A stretch of DNA of 35,792 nt, taken from the NCBI GenBank assembly GCA_029959545.1, contig JASCPH010000034.1, forward strand, positions 1 through 35,792. Direction: 5' to 3'. The translations under genes were made by a program, and so were the position numbers. The stretch is from Microbacteriaceae bacterium PS02066 (lineage in GTDB: Bacteria > Actinomycetota > Actinomycetes > Actinomycetales > Microbacteriaceae). Below the pieces are notes generated by a model. The model was not told where the DNA came from. It was given only the letters and a program-made list of their open reading frames with translations, and searched no databases. Below, piece after piece: positions 1 to 8,091 of the stretch (the stretch's first letter is position 1; every line of letters begins with the position of its first letter).

Positions 1-243
1 GTCGGGCGCCTCGCCCGCAGGGGCCGTATCCGCCGACGGCGCGGTCTGGCTCGGCGCCGCATCCGGGCTCACCGTGTCGGCGGGCGCCGTCTCGGCAGCG
101 GGCGGCGCGCTGACGACGGGCTCCGGAGCCGGAGTCGCCCCTACGGACCCCCGAGTGCCGGCGGCGCCCGGAATTGCGGGGTAGCGGCGGCGCCTTCGCG
201 GCGCCGCGACCGGAGAATCCAGACGAATCCGAACACCCCGCAC
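1..243 (-). CDS. Possible partial Ala/Pro-rich protein running off the left edge
   Basis: One minus-strand frame stays open from a GTG at 241-243 to the window edge. It reads an Arg-rich stretch followed by a low-complexity Ala/Pro/Glu/Thr segment (for example APEPVVSAPPAAETAPADT), the composition of extracytoplasmic linkers in actinobacterial secreted or membrane proteins. It contains the typical local Asp-Ala pair written GAT GCG. No domain, ribosome binding site or promoter supports the start. An opposite-strand frame is also open for about 57 codons here, so the coding strand is not certain. Confidence 0.3.
   Translation of the reverse strand, partial: MRGVRIRLDSPVAAPRRRRRYPAIPGAAGTRGSVGATPAPEPVVSAPPAAETAPADTVSPDAAPSQTAPSADTAPAGEAPD
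187..207. terminator. GC hairpin with UUCG-type loop
   Basis: GCGGCGCC (187-194) and GGCGCCGC (200-207) form a perfect 8-bp stem around ttcgc. It lies downstream of the ROK remnant on the minus strand and could end that transcript. There is no T-run, as is common in high-GC actinobacteria. It lies inside the doubtful left-edge reading frame, so a coding explanation is also possible. Confidence 0.35.
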
Positions 244-343
244 AGCGCATGGGATGGCGCGGATGCGCCAAGAGCGGGGAGCTCGCGGCGGTCAGCGCGT
301 CACGACGCGCATCTACCGCCCGCGCGTCATGGCCGCACAGCCC

Positions 344-911
344 TCACTCGCCGAGCCCGGCGGGCTGCGTCCGCGCGATCAACTCGTCGACGGATGCCGC
401 GGAGAGCTGATCGTCGATGACCATGAGCCCGGCGCCCCGGATGCCCGCGCTCTGGCCGCCCCGGGCCGGAACGATATTCAGGTGCTGGGTCGCGAGCGGG
501 ATCGAGCGGCAGTAGACCATCTCGCGGATGCCGGCGATGATTTCCTGCACCTGCACGCCGAGCTGCCCGCCGATGACGACGACGGAGGGGTTGAGTACGC
601 TCACGCACACCGCGGTGACCTCGCCGATCGCGCGTCCCGCGGCGCGCGCGGCGGAGACCGCGTCGGCATCGCCGGTGCGGATGCGATCGGTGACCTGCGA
701 CGCATCGATCTCGACGCCCGCATCGGCGCTGAGCTGGGCGGCGATGGCCGGCGCGCTGGCGGTCGCCTCGAGGTCGCGTTCGTCGAGGTTGCCGGGAACC
801 TGAACGTGCCCGATGTCGCCCGCGGCTCCGCGGGAGCCGCGCTGCAGCTCGCCGCCCTGGATGATTCCGGCGCCGATGCCGGTGGAGACGTTGATGAAGA
901 GCAGATCGTCA
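344..911 (-). pseudogene. ROK-family protein, C-terminal fragment
   Basis: The frame reads DDLLFINVSTGIGAG and then NPSVVVIGGQLG near its end. These are the hallmark segments of ROK proteins (sugar kinases and NagC/XylR-type repressors). It ends at a stop at 344-346. Everything before DDLLFIN is missing: the ATPase N-lobe half and, in a repressor, the helix-turn-helix. The sequence changes abruptly near 905-911 into a plus-strand isomerase gene. The ROK zinc motif CxCGxxGC, expected just after the GDIGHV segment, is also absent; the frame runs straight from GHVQVPGNLDERD to LEATASAPAI, suggesting a further small in-frame loss. Reading this stretch as the 5'-truncated half of a once divergent gene pair is inference. 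Confidence 0.75.
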
Positions 912-1294
912 ATTGGGACCCCTCGCACATGATGTGGCAGAACATCGACCCGGTCGGATTCATCTGGGAGTTCCGCGACCGCATCTACCACGTCGACTGC
1001 AAGGACACCCGCATCCGAGCCTCCCACGGTCGCGCCGACGTGCTGGGGTCGCACCTCGCGTGGGGTGACCCGCGTCGCGCGTGGGACTTCGTCTCCACCG
1101 GCCACGGCGACGTGCCGTGGGAAGACGCGTTCCGCGCCCTGCGGGCCATCGGCTACGGCGGGCCCATCTCCATCGAGTGGGAGGATGCCGGGATGGATCG
1201 CCTCCACGGTGCGGCCGAGGCGGTCCGGTACGTGCGCAGTCTGCTCTGGAAGACGCCGGACGCGTCGTTCGACGCTGCCTTCTCGAACCAGTAG
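908..1294 (+). pseudogene. Sugar phosphate isomerase/epimerase, C-terminal fragment
   Basis: From 908 the plus strand encodes VNWDPSHMMWQNIDP, then RIYHVDCKDTRIR, and later PISIEWEDAGMDR. These are conserved pieces of xylose-isomerase-like TIM-barrel proteins (AP endonuclease 2 superfamily), including the His/Asp/Glu metal ligands of the second half of the barrel. The first roughly 150-180 residues of a normal ~330-residue protein are missing. Upstream codons in this frame are only the antisense of the ROK remnant. No start codon or ribosome binding site exists at the junction, so the gene should be dead. ROK regulators and such isomerases often sit together in carbohydrate operons, which fits one deletion through a divergent pair. 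Confidence 0.75.
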
Positions 1295-1406
1295 CTCGCG
1301 CCCTCCGCCCCGCACCGCGCCACGCAGAACTACTCACACCGGCACCGAACCGCAACACGTCACCATTCCGCGCGGGATCAGGCCAGGATGTACGTGTCCC
1401 CCACCC

Positions 1407-1441
1407 GTGGACTGTGTCCACGATTCGAGAACCGCTAACAT
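1407..1441 (+). promoter_or_regulatory. Palindrome and -10-like box before the glycosylphosphotransferase
   Basis: GTGGAC-tgt-GTCCAC (1407-1421) is a perfect 6-bp inverted repeat around three bases. A -10-like TAACAT lies at 1436-1441, about 15 bp downstream, so the palindrome covers the -35 region. That is the position of an operator. The following leader ORF begins at 1466 and the main gene at 1543. Function is inferred from position only. Confidence 0.4.
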
Positions 1442-1465
1442 CAACATCCGAGGGGGACGCGCCCC

Positions 1466-1543
1466 ATGCATCCAGATGAATCACCCGACACACATCGTCC
1501 TATTCACCTGATAGCGTGCGGCCCGTCAGTAAGGCACGGCTGA
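1466..1543 (+). CDS. Possible 25-residue leader peptide
   Basis: ATG at 1466 has a good Shine-Dalgarno (AGGGGGA, 1451-1457) about eight bases upstream. It opens a 25-codon frame rich in His, Pro and Asp that ends in TGA at 1541-1543. That TGA overlaps the candidate ATG of the glycosylphosphotransferase as TGATG. Such an overlap is typical of translational coupling, so this may be a short upstream ORF controlling initiation of the EPS gene. No homologue is recognised and the codon use is not distinctive. Confidence 0.35.
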   Translation: MHPDESPDTHRPIHLIACGPSVRHG

Positions 1544-3174
1544 TGAAGGGGGAGGATGTGTCGACCGATTTCGAGGTCGACGCGACGACGGAGTCGCGGA
1601 TAGCCAAGAACGCGTCACCGTCTCTTCCCGACCATTTTCTGCAGCCCAAGACGCCGGCCACGTCGCCACGGCCCGTCATCTCGGATGCGGCCCGCCAAGC
1701 CCTCACGACCGGCCCGATTCAGACCTCCGAGCGGATGCCGAAGAACTGGCGCCGCGGCTATCAGCGACGCCTGTGGATCAGCGACCTGCTCGCGATCGTC
1801 TGGGTGGTCTACGGAACCCAGATCGCCTGGTTCGGTCTGGGCAACGCCCAGGTCGCGATGGCCGGCGACTCGCGCTGGACGGACCTCTCCTACTGGCTGT
1901 TCTCCGCGATCCTCGTGATCACGTGGATGGGTGCGCTGTCGTGGAGCGACTCGCGCAGCCCCCGCGTATTCGGCACCGGTTCGTCCGAGTACGTGCGCGT
2001 CGCGGACTCGAGCCTGCGCCTGTTCGGTGCGGTCGCGATCGTGGCGTTCCTTTTCAAAATCGATATCGCGCGCGGGTTCCTGCTCATCAGCCTGCCGCTC
2101 GGCATCCTCGTTCTCCTCATCGTCCGCTGGCTGTGGCGACAGTGGCTCGTCGCGCAGCGATCGGTCGGCGAGTACGCGGCCCGGGTGCTGCTGGTCGGCT
2201 CGGTCGAGTCGGTGGCGAACATCGCTCGCGAGCTCGCCCGTACGCCGAGCGCCGGCTACAAGGTCGTCGGCGCCTGCACCCCCACCGGTAAGGTCGGTGG
2301 CGTCGTGCCGGGAACCGACATCCCGATGATGGGAAGTGTGAACGCGGTGGACCGCGCCATGGAGCGAGCCGGCGCCGACACGGTGGCCGTCACCAGCACC
2401 GACGAGCTGCCGCCCGCGAAAGTCAAAGAGATCTCCTGGGGGCTGCAAGCCGGTCGCCAGCACCTGGTGCTCGCGCCGAGCATCGTCGATATCGCAGGCC
2501 CGCGCCTGCACACCCGCCCCGTCGCCGGACTCCCCCTCATCCACGTCGAGACGCCGCGCTTCAGCAAAGGCCAGCTCTTCCTCAAGCGCACGCTCGACAT
2601 CGGCGCCAGCGGCCTCGGCGTCGTCGTGCTCAGCCCGCTGCTGCTCGTGCTGGCAATCATCGTGCGCGCCACGTCCGAGGGGCCCGCTCTCTTCTCGCAG
2701 ACGCGCGTCGGCCGCGGTGGGCGCGAGTTCCGCATGCTCAAGTTCAGGTCGATGGTGACCGATGCCGAAGCGCTGCTCTCGACGCTCGAGTTCGAGCGCG
2801 ATTCGGGGAACGAAGTGCTGTTCAAGATGAAAAACGACCCCCGCGTCACTCGCGTGGGCCGCGTCATGCGCAAGTTCAGCCTCGACGAGCTGCCCCAGCT
2901 GTTCAACGTGTTGGGCGGATCGATGTCGCTTGTCGGACCACGCCCTCCCCTCCCCAGCGAGGTCGAGAAGTACGCCCAGCACGTGCACCGCCGCTTCCTC
3001 GTGAAGCCCGGCATCACGGGACTCTGGCAGGTGAGCGGCCGCTCCATGCTCTCATGGGAGGAAACCGTGCGCCTCGACCTGTCGTACGTCGAGAACTGGA
3101 CGCTGCTGGGGGACCTCGTGATCGTGGGGAAGACAGCGAAGGCCGCGATCACTCCGGGCGAAACCGCTTCCTGA
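1543..3174 (+). CDS. Exopolysaccharide polyprenyl glycosylphosphotransferase (sugar transferase)
   Basis: The enzyme (543 residues) transfers a sugar-1-phosphate from a UDP-sugar to undecaprenyl phosphate, the membrane step that primes exopolysaccharide repeat-unit synthesis. The N-terminal half has about four or five membrane helices from around residue 77, then a Rossmann-like CoA-binding_3 segment (RVLLVGSVESV onward). The C-terminal bacterial sugar transferase domain starts near residue 345 with FLKRTLDIGASGLG and a membrane helix. It then shows KFRSMVTDAE, DELPQLFNVLGGSMSLVGPR and KPGITGLWQVSGR, the conserved catalytic-core motifs of the WbaP/CpsE family. ATG 1543 is chosen because it overlaps the leader stop as TGATG. 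GTG 1558, just behind GGGGGAGG, and GTG 1516 are alternatives. Its 3' end overlaps the convergent flippase gene by 26 bp. Confidence 0.9.
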   Translation: MKGEDVSTDFEVDATTESRIAKNASPSLPDHFLQPKTPATSPRPVISDAARQALTTGPIQTSERMPKNWRRGYQRRLWISDLLAIVWVVYGTQIAWFGLGNAQVAMAGDSRWTDLSYWLFSAILVITWMGALSWSDSRSPRVFGTGSSEYVRVADSSLRLFGAVAIVAFLFKIDIARGFLLISLPLGILVLLIVRWLWRQWLVAQRSVGEYAARVLLVGSVESVANIARELARTPSAGYKVVGACTPTGKVGGVVPGTDIPMMGSVNAVDRAMERAGADTVAVTSTDELPPAKVKEISWGLQAGRQHLVLAPSIVDIAGPRLHTRPVAGLPLIHVETPRFSKGQLFLKRTLDIGASGLGVVVLSPLLLVLAIIVRATSEGPALFSQTRVGRGGREFRMLKFRSMVTDAEALLSTLEFERDSGNEVLFKMKNDPRVTRVGRVMRKFSLDELPQLFNVLGGSMSLVGPRPPLPSEVEKYAQHVHRRFLVKPGITGLWQVSGRSMLSWEETVRLDLSYVENWTLLGDLVIVGKTAKAAITPGETAS

Positions 3175-4357
3175 GAGCCGATCCGCCCATCAAGAGCATC
3201 GAGATGGCAACCGCAGTCATCAGCTCGATGGCCGCGAACGCGACTAGAAGATCGAGAGCCCGCGCTACGAGGAGGACGATTGCGATCGCAATCAGTTTGG
3301 TCATCGCGAGGATCATCTGCGCGGCCTGGTCGCCACGCATCACCAGGAACTTCGCGCCGACCGCGGGAATGATAGCACCGATGGCATAGACGGCCACCGC
3401 GAGAGAAGAGAACAGCGCAGCTACTTGATCGGATTCCCCGACCCCCGCGACCCGGATTGCAACCACCGACCCCACGGCGGCCAGCAACCCCAGCACGCCT
3501 CCAAGCGCCAACGCCCGTACCTGAATGACGCGCTGTGCTGCAACGTGCCTCTCCCGCACAGCCTGGCCAAAGCGAGCATCGAACGCCGGTCCCGCGACGA
3601 ACTGCGCGACGGTCGAGAACCCTGAGACCACTCGAATACTCGTCGCCCAGACAGCCGCGAACTCGCCGAGGAGCGGAACGAACATCGATGGCGCTTGCCC
3701 GGCCACACCACCCACACAAGCGGCCAGCGCAGCACGCCAGAAGCGACGAAAAGCGCTCACACCGCCACGCGAAGACGCCAGAGCAATGACCCACTCACGC
3801 AGTTGCCCATACCCGGCAACCGCACCAGCGACGCCAAAGCTGAGCGCCGTCGCGTAGGCGAGCCCGTAGACGAATCCCTCGACGGCGACCGCGATGAGGG
3901 TCGTCGCGAGATTGACGAACGCGTAGATGATGCGCACACGAGCGAACTGCCGCATGTGACTCTGCGCGATGAGGACGGTCGTGGCCAGCACGTAAAGCGA
4001 TTGGGCGACGAAGAGTGCACCCAGCGAGTAGCCGAGGTTCGGGCTCACCTCGATCAATGGGCTGAGCGCACCGAGGACGACTAACAGCACCCCGACTGTC
4101 ACCACGGCGATCACCGCGAAGCGCGCGATCGCCACTCGCTCCCGCCGATCACGCAACCCGGGGAAGACGCTGAAGAAATTCAGCGTGAAAGTATGAGCGG
4201 CGACGCCAGCAATCGCAGAGACGAACACGAACACGGTCACCTGATCCGACCGCCCCGCGACAATCGGCACGGCGATAACCAGGAGATTCACGGCTTGCGC
4301 GACGAGGAGCCCCCCAGCGCCCGCGTCCGACGCGAGCGCCCTCAGCCGGCGGAACAC
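3149..4357 (-). CDS. Wzx-like polysaccharide flippase
   Basis: The protein (402 residues) is almost entirely hydrophobic with about 10-12 predicted membrane helices. Short basic loops such as RDRRERVA and ALRKRFRPE mark the cytoplasmic sides. Overall layout fits the MATE/MVF (MOP) superfamily to which O-antigen and EPS flippases belong. It would move the lipid-linked repeat unit across the membrane. It is the last gene of the minus-strand operon, downstream of acyltransferase and glycosyltransferases, the usual company of Wzx. GTG 4357 is chosen because GAGGA lies about seven bases upstream; GTG 4372 is the alternative. The stop at 3149 lies inside the convergent sugar transferase gene. Subfamily assignment is by topology and context, not by a diagnostic motif. 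Confidence 0.75.
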   Translation of the reverse strand: MFRRLRALASDAGAGGLLVAQAVNLLVIAVPIVAGRSDQVTVFVFVSAIAGVAAHTFTLNFFSVFPGLRDRRERVAIARFAVIAVVTVGVLLVVLGALSPLIEVSPNLGYSLGALFVAQSLYVLATTVLIAQSHMRQFARVRIIYAFVNLATTLIAVAVEGFVYGLAYATALSFGVAGAVAGYGQLREWVIALASSRGGVSAFRRFWRAALAACVGGVAGQAPSMFVPLLGEFAAVWATSIRVVSGFSTVAQFVAGPAFDARFGQAVRERHVAAQRVIQVRALALGGVLGLLAAVGSVVAIRVAGVGESDQVAALFSSLAVAVYAIGAIIPAVGAKFLVMRGDQAAQMILAMTKLIAIAIVLLVARALDLLVAFAAIELMTAVAISMLLMGGSALRKRFRPE

Positions 4358-4385
4358 TGCACGTCCTCGCACACCTCTGAGTTCG

Positions 4386-4949
4386 TCACCACCACCACGC
4401 CTTGTTCTTCGAAGCCTCAAGGCGATAGGTGTCCACCTTGGGCCTACTGGCTTTGCGCTTCGCGGGCTGCCCTGTGTACAAGCCCCATGGCTCAAGCTCA
4501 CCCGACGCGACTGCGCCGGCGCCGAGCACGACACCGTCCCCGACTCTGGACCCCGGCAGGATCGTTGTGCGCGCACTGATCCACGCGTGGGACCCAATCT
4601 GCACGGGTCGAGACACAAAGGCGAAGGTGGGACTGCGCCAATCATGTTGAGCGCTCCAGATCTGCGCTCCACTATTGATGCTCGTGCTGGCACCGATGAT
4701 AAGCCCGCCACGCCCGTCCAGAACCACGTTCTCTGCTATGAAGCAGTCTTCTCCGATCGTGATCTTCCGCGCCGACCGCACCTGCAGTCCATGATGCACG
4801 GCGCAACCACGGCCAACCTTCGCCCCCCACGCTCGGAGGGCCATACGCCGGAACGCGTTCGACGGGACGAAGCTGGCCAGGTGCAGGGAGATCATCTCCA
4901 CCGAGCCGGCGATCAGCCCGAGTTTGCGTCTTGCGTGGGAGCTATCCAT
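4386..4949 (-). CDS. Left-handed beta-helix acyltransferase (WcaF/LpxA type)
   Basis: This 187-residue protein has the hexapeptide-repeat pattern of left-handed beta-helix acyl- or acetyltransferases, for example VHHGLQVRSARKITIGEDC, VVLDGRGGLIIGAS and VGDGVVLGAGAVASG. It ends in the typical LYTGQPAKRK segment of WcaF-like enzymes. The QHDWRSPTF segment fits the catalytic-His loop of the family. The enzyme probably O-acetylates a sugar of the repeat unit. ATG 4949 overlaps the end of the upstream glycosyltransferase in ATGGATAG and has GGAGGAAGG about nine bases upstream, so the two are translationally coupled. An earlier in-frame start at 5000 would lie inside the neighbouring gene and lacks this signal. 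Confidence 0.85.
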   Translation of the reverse strand: MDSSHARRKLGLIAGSVEMISLHLASFVPSNAFRRMALRAWGAKVGRGCAVHHGLQVRSARKITIGEDCFIAENVVLDGRGGLIIGASTSINSGAQIWSAQHDWRSPTFAFVSRPVQIGSHAWISARTTILPGSRVGDGVVLGAGAVASGELEPWGLYTGQPAKRKASRPKVDTYRLEASKNKAWWW

Positions 4950-6051
4950 CGATGACCTTCCTCCAGCCCTCCAGAACACGATCCGCGCTGAACGCCGCAC
5001 TCCGCATCAACCCCTTGGAAGCCTGTTCACGAAGTGCACGCGGGTCGTTGATCAACTCATCTAGCGCTCTGGTGACGCCCGCCACATCCCCGACATCAAC
5101 CAATCGGCCGGCGCCTTCGCCGAGCAACTCTCGGACGCCCGGCGAGGACGCAGTGGCGATGCACGCCAGCCCCTGCGAGAGCGCCTCAGTCACGCCCATC
5201 GGCAGCCCCTCGAACTCGGATGTAAGCACGTAGATACTCGACGTCCGCAAGAGAACGAGCACGTCGTCGCGTCTCCCTGCGAATTCGACGCTCTCCTCAA
5301 CCCCCAGCTGACGCGCCAGCTGCTCAAGCGCGGTGCGTTCTTGCCCATCGCCGACGATCAGGAGCGTCCACGCTGCGCGTCTGTCCTCGGGCAACGACGC
5401 CCACGCACGCACGGTCAGGTCGACTCGCTTCGACCTCTCCAGCCGCCCGATGGAGATAACCGTCTGTTCCGTGAGGTTCGGCTCGCGTCGACGTTCGAAT
5501 CTCAGCGGGTTCGGCTGCTCGACAAATATCCTGCGGGTCGCGCGACTGAAATATCGTGCATCAGCAGATGTGAGCGCGAAGCGATGAGCGAACTTGCGTG
5601 CGACCCTCGCGATGCGGCGGAGCTCACGCGTCCCGGATACCGCGTCGAAGGAGTTGTGGAACTGGAACGCCGAGGGGACGCCGCGCAGCGCCGAAGCCGG
5701 AATGATCTGCGCGGAGAACACGTCGAGAGCGACCAGCGCCCCTGGACGCGTCGCCAGGAGACGCTTCAGCTCACGGCGATAGTTGCATTGAGCCACGAAG
5801 TCCAAACGTTCCGCTCGCATCCCCCCGCCCACAAAAGCGCGCAAGCGCGACAGAAAAGCTGACCGGAACGGAGAGATCGTTTCCCAGCCGGGCACGTCTC
5901 CCCGGACCACAACGAAAACCACGTCATAGCCCGCCTCGCTCAGCATGCTCGCCAACGCTCGAGCGGCGGTCTGAATACCACCGAGAGCACTCGCGTCGTT
6001 CAAAGCGAGATAGACCAACCGTTGCGGGTTGACGGGAGCGTCAACGTTCAT
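4942..6051 (-). CDS. Glycosyltransferase family 4
   Basis: This 369-residue GT-B enzyme should add a sugar to the lipid-linked repeat unit at the cytoplasmic face. The N-terminal acceptor domain opens with YLALNDASALGGIQTAARAL, the Gly-rich loop of GT4 proteins. The donor domain begins at VISIGRLERSKRVD and carries LLIVGDGQER and the E-x7-E region as SEFEGLPMGVTEALSQG, both standard in GT4. The start overlaps the end of the next upstream gene by four bases (ATGA), so it belongs to the same operon. Donor and acceptor sugars cannot be read from the sequence. Confidence 0.9.
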   Translation of the reverse strand: MNVDAPVNPQRLVYLALNDASALGGIQTAARALASMLSEAGYDVVFVVVRGDVPGWETISPFRSAFLSRLRAFVGGGMRAERLDFVAQCNYRRELKRLLATRPGALVALDVFSAQIIPASALRGVPSAFQFHNSFDAVSGTRELRRIARVARKFAHRFALTSADARYFSRATRRIFVEQPNPLRFERRREPNLTEQTVISIGRLERSKRVDLTVRAWASLPEDRRAAWTLLIVGDGQERTALEQLARQLGVEESVEFAGRRDDVLVLLRTSSIYVLTSEFEGLPMGVTEALSQGLACIATASSPGVRELLGEGAGRLVDVGDVAGVTRALDELINDPRALREQASKGLMRSAAFSADRVLEGWRKVIDG

Positions 6052-7166
6052 CGGGTATTCCGCTGCGAAGCTCGCTTCAAGGCGAGAGCCAGATGATTAC
6101 GAAGATCGACAGCAACGGCGTGCCAGGAGTAGCGATCACGGACCTCCGTGAGCGCGGCAGCCGAATATCGTTCATATGCGGCAGAGTCAGCCAGAAGCTT
6201 CTCCACTTCATCAGCGAGTTCCGAGGCATCGACGGCGGCAGCGACTCGTCCGACCCGCATCTCGGTAACTTGCTGCGGCAGTCCACCCACCGGTGTGGCC
6301 ACGACGGGAACACCATTCGAAGCCGCTTGCGTCACGACACCGGATTGGCTGGCTTCCTTGTACGGCAGCAGAAGCACGTCCATCCGTTGCAGCGCCGGGT
6401 CGATCTCCGCCTCATCTACCCAACGGATGTCCCACTCGATATCAACCTCGTCTTGTTCAAGCAGGTCCTTCGGCACGACACCGTTGCCGACCACGAGTCC
6501 TCGCACCGCGACCCCTCGTCGGCAAAGCAACTGAAGCGTCTCGACGAACAGGTCCAGCCCCTTGTACTCGACTATGCGACCGAAAAAGCCGAGCGTGAAC
6601 GAATCGATCGGCGCGCTCCTGACCTGGCCCGTCGACTCATCTGCGCCGTGTCGAATCGCGATCACATTCTTGCGAGGCGCGTTATGGCGGATACCTGATG
6701 CAGCGTGCTCGGAATAGGCGACGACGACGTCCGCACGAGATATCTCACGCCTTCGAGCCAGTGCGATCAGCACGCGCTGCTCCCCTGGATGCTCGATCGC
6801 GTCGTGAATCGAAGACGCGTAAAGCGCTGATCGAGGAACGGTGAACGGCATCGCCAGCGACGGCCAGAGACTGAGCATTCCGGCGTAGACGACATCGATC
6901 TCGTTGTCGCGAATATACCGACGGAGGCCGCGGATGCTCGCGATCCATCGTGGCGCCCCGGTCACGAGTTCTCGGCTCGATCGATAGGTCTTGATCCGAT
7001 ACTCCGGTACGCCGATCCCTCGCCAGTCGGCAGCGTTATCCGCGTACTCCGAATAGGACACGTGCAGGTCGACGTCGGGTAGTCCGGCCAGCGCTTTCGC
7101 CATTCGTTGCGTGAATCTGGGGCCGCCCCCGCTGCTGCCCCAATGCAGGACCAAGATCTTAAGCAT
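6048..7166 (-). CDS. Glycosyltransferase family 4
   Basis: This 372-residue GT-B glycosyltransferase starts MLKILVLHWGSSGGGPRFTQ. It has a donor domain with SFTLGFFGRIVEYKGLDLF and VRGLVVGNG. The nucleotide-binding end reads LLPYKEASQSGVVTQAASNG then PVVATPVGGL. This places it in the GT4 branch where the usual EGFGL element is replaced by PYKEASQSGV. The start ATG at 7166 overlaps the preceding gene's stop in ATGCTTAA. An upstream extension to 7265 is possible but would lie inside the epimerase gene. It probably adds a second sugar of the EPS repeat unit. Confidence 0.88.
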   Translation of the reverse strand: MLKILVLHWGSSGGGPRFTQRMAKALAGLPDVDLHVSYSEYADNAADWRGIGVPEYRIKTYRSSRELVTGAPRWIASIRGLRRYIRDNEIDVVYAGMLSLWPSLAMPFTVPRSALYASSIHDAIEHPGEQRVLIALARRREISRADVVVAYSEHAASGIRHNAPRKNVIAIRHGADESTGQVRSAPIDSFTLGFFGRIVEYKGLDLFVETLQLLCRRGVAVRGLVVGNGVVPKDLLEQDEVDIEWDIRWVDEAEIDPALQRMDVLLLPYKEASQSGVVTQAASNGVPVVATPVGGLPQQVTEMRVGRVAAAVDASELADEVEKLLADSAAYERYSAAALTEVRDRYSWHAVAVDLRNHLALALKRASQRNTR

Positions 7167-8091
7167 GCGAGGTCTGCCCCCATCGCTGCCAGGTGTCGGC
7201 AATTCCGACGTCGAGCGTGCGGGCATCGGTGGATCCGTATCGTTCACGGTGCCGAGATACATCAAGAACGATGCCTTTAACGAAGGATGCGGGGGCGTCG
7301 CGGACCCGCACGGGAAGTTCCGCCCCGGTCACACGTCGCACAGTCTCGATCACATCGCGCACCTGCGTTCCCACACCGCTCCCGATGTTCACCGGGCCCG
7401 ACAGCCCCTCATCTACAACGACCCTGGATATCATCTCGACTGCATCGGCGATGTGTATGTAGTCGCGGACCATCGTGCCGTCGCCGATCTGATTGGCTTC
7501 ACCTCCCGAGCGGACCGCTCGCAGGAGCGCGCTGACGATACCGAAAGCAGGCAAAGAGCCGTCCGAGCGGAGCCCGTATGGATTCGCCACTCGAAGCACG
7601 ACGGATTCCAGACCGTGCTCGACGCGGTAATACTCGAGGTAGTGCTCTACGGCCACTTTGCCGATTCCGTACGGCGATATGGGCAAGAGCGGATCGGTTT
7701 CCTTCGCGGGATGAGCCGAGTCACCGTAGACTGTGCCACCCGACGAAACGAAGGCAACACGACGCACCCCGGTGCGGACGCACTCGCTCAACAGGTCCAG
7801 CGCGGGAAGGAGATTGGCCATGACCTCGGCCTGCGGCCCGCCAATGAGCTTTGACGGATCCGTCGCCGAAATGCAGTGCACGACCAAATCCTGTCCATCC
7901 ACGACGCTTCTCAGCTGATCGCCGATCGAAACGATCCCTCGCGTCTCGCGCACGTTCGTTGCCGCGTACCGGGGCGGAGCACTGAAGCGATCGAAAACAT
8001 CGAGGCTCCATCCCATCTGGGCCAGCGAATCGACCAGAGCGGCCCCGATGAAACCATTCCCGCCAACGACCAGTGCGCGCAGGCTGCTCAT
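7159..8091 (-). CDS. NAD-dependent epimerase/dehydratase (extended SDR)
   Basis: The 310-residue protein begins with the NAD-binding motif VVGGNGFIG (residues 8-16), the extended SDR version of GxxGxxG. The catalytic set is visible: Ser116/Ser117-Gly-Gly-Thr120 in VSSGGTVYG, and Tyr141-x3-Lys145 in YGIGK. VRDYIHIADAV and NIGSGVGTQV follow as in UDP-glucose 4-epimerases and dTDP-sugar dehydratase relatives. It probably makes a nucleotide-sugar donor for the neighbouring glycosyltransferases, interconverting a 4-hydroxyl epimer. The exact substrate is unknown. It overlaps both neighbours (4 bp upstream, 8 bp downstream), indicating one operon. Confidence 0.9.
   Translation of the reverse strand: MSSLRALVVGGNGFIGAALVDSLAQMGWSLDVFDRFSAPPRYAATNVRETRGIVSIGDQLRSVVDGQDLVVHCISATDPSKLIGGPQAEVMANLLPALDLLSECVRTGVRRVAFVSSGGTVYGDSAHPAKETDPLLPISPYGIGKVAVEHYLEYYRVEHGLESVVLRVANPYGLRSDGSLPAFGIVSALLRAVRSGGEANQIGDGTMVRDYIHIADAVEMISRVVVDEGLSGPVNIGSGVGTQVRDVIETVRRVTGAELPVRVRDAPASFVKGIVLDVSRHRERYGSTDARTLDVGIADTWQRWGQTSHA

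Noticed and set aside
254..907. Long plus-strand open frame continuous with the isomerase
   Set aside because: Its first two thirds are the antisense of clear ROK codons; only the part from 908 matches an isomerase.
2256..3794. Large minus-strand open frame across the 3' end of the sugar transferase
   Set aside because: It is a GC-rich shadow of two real genes, with Arg/Ser-rich composition and no conserved motif.
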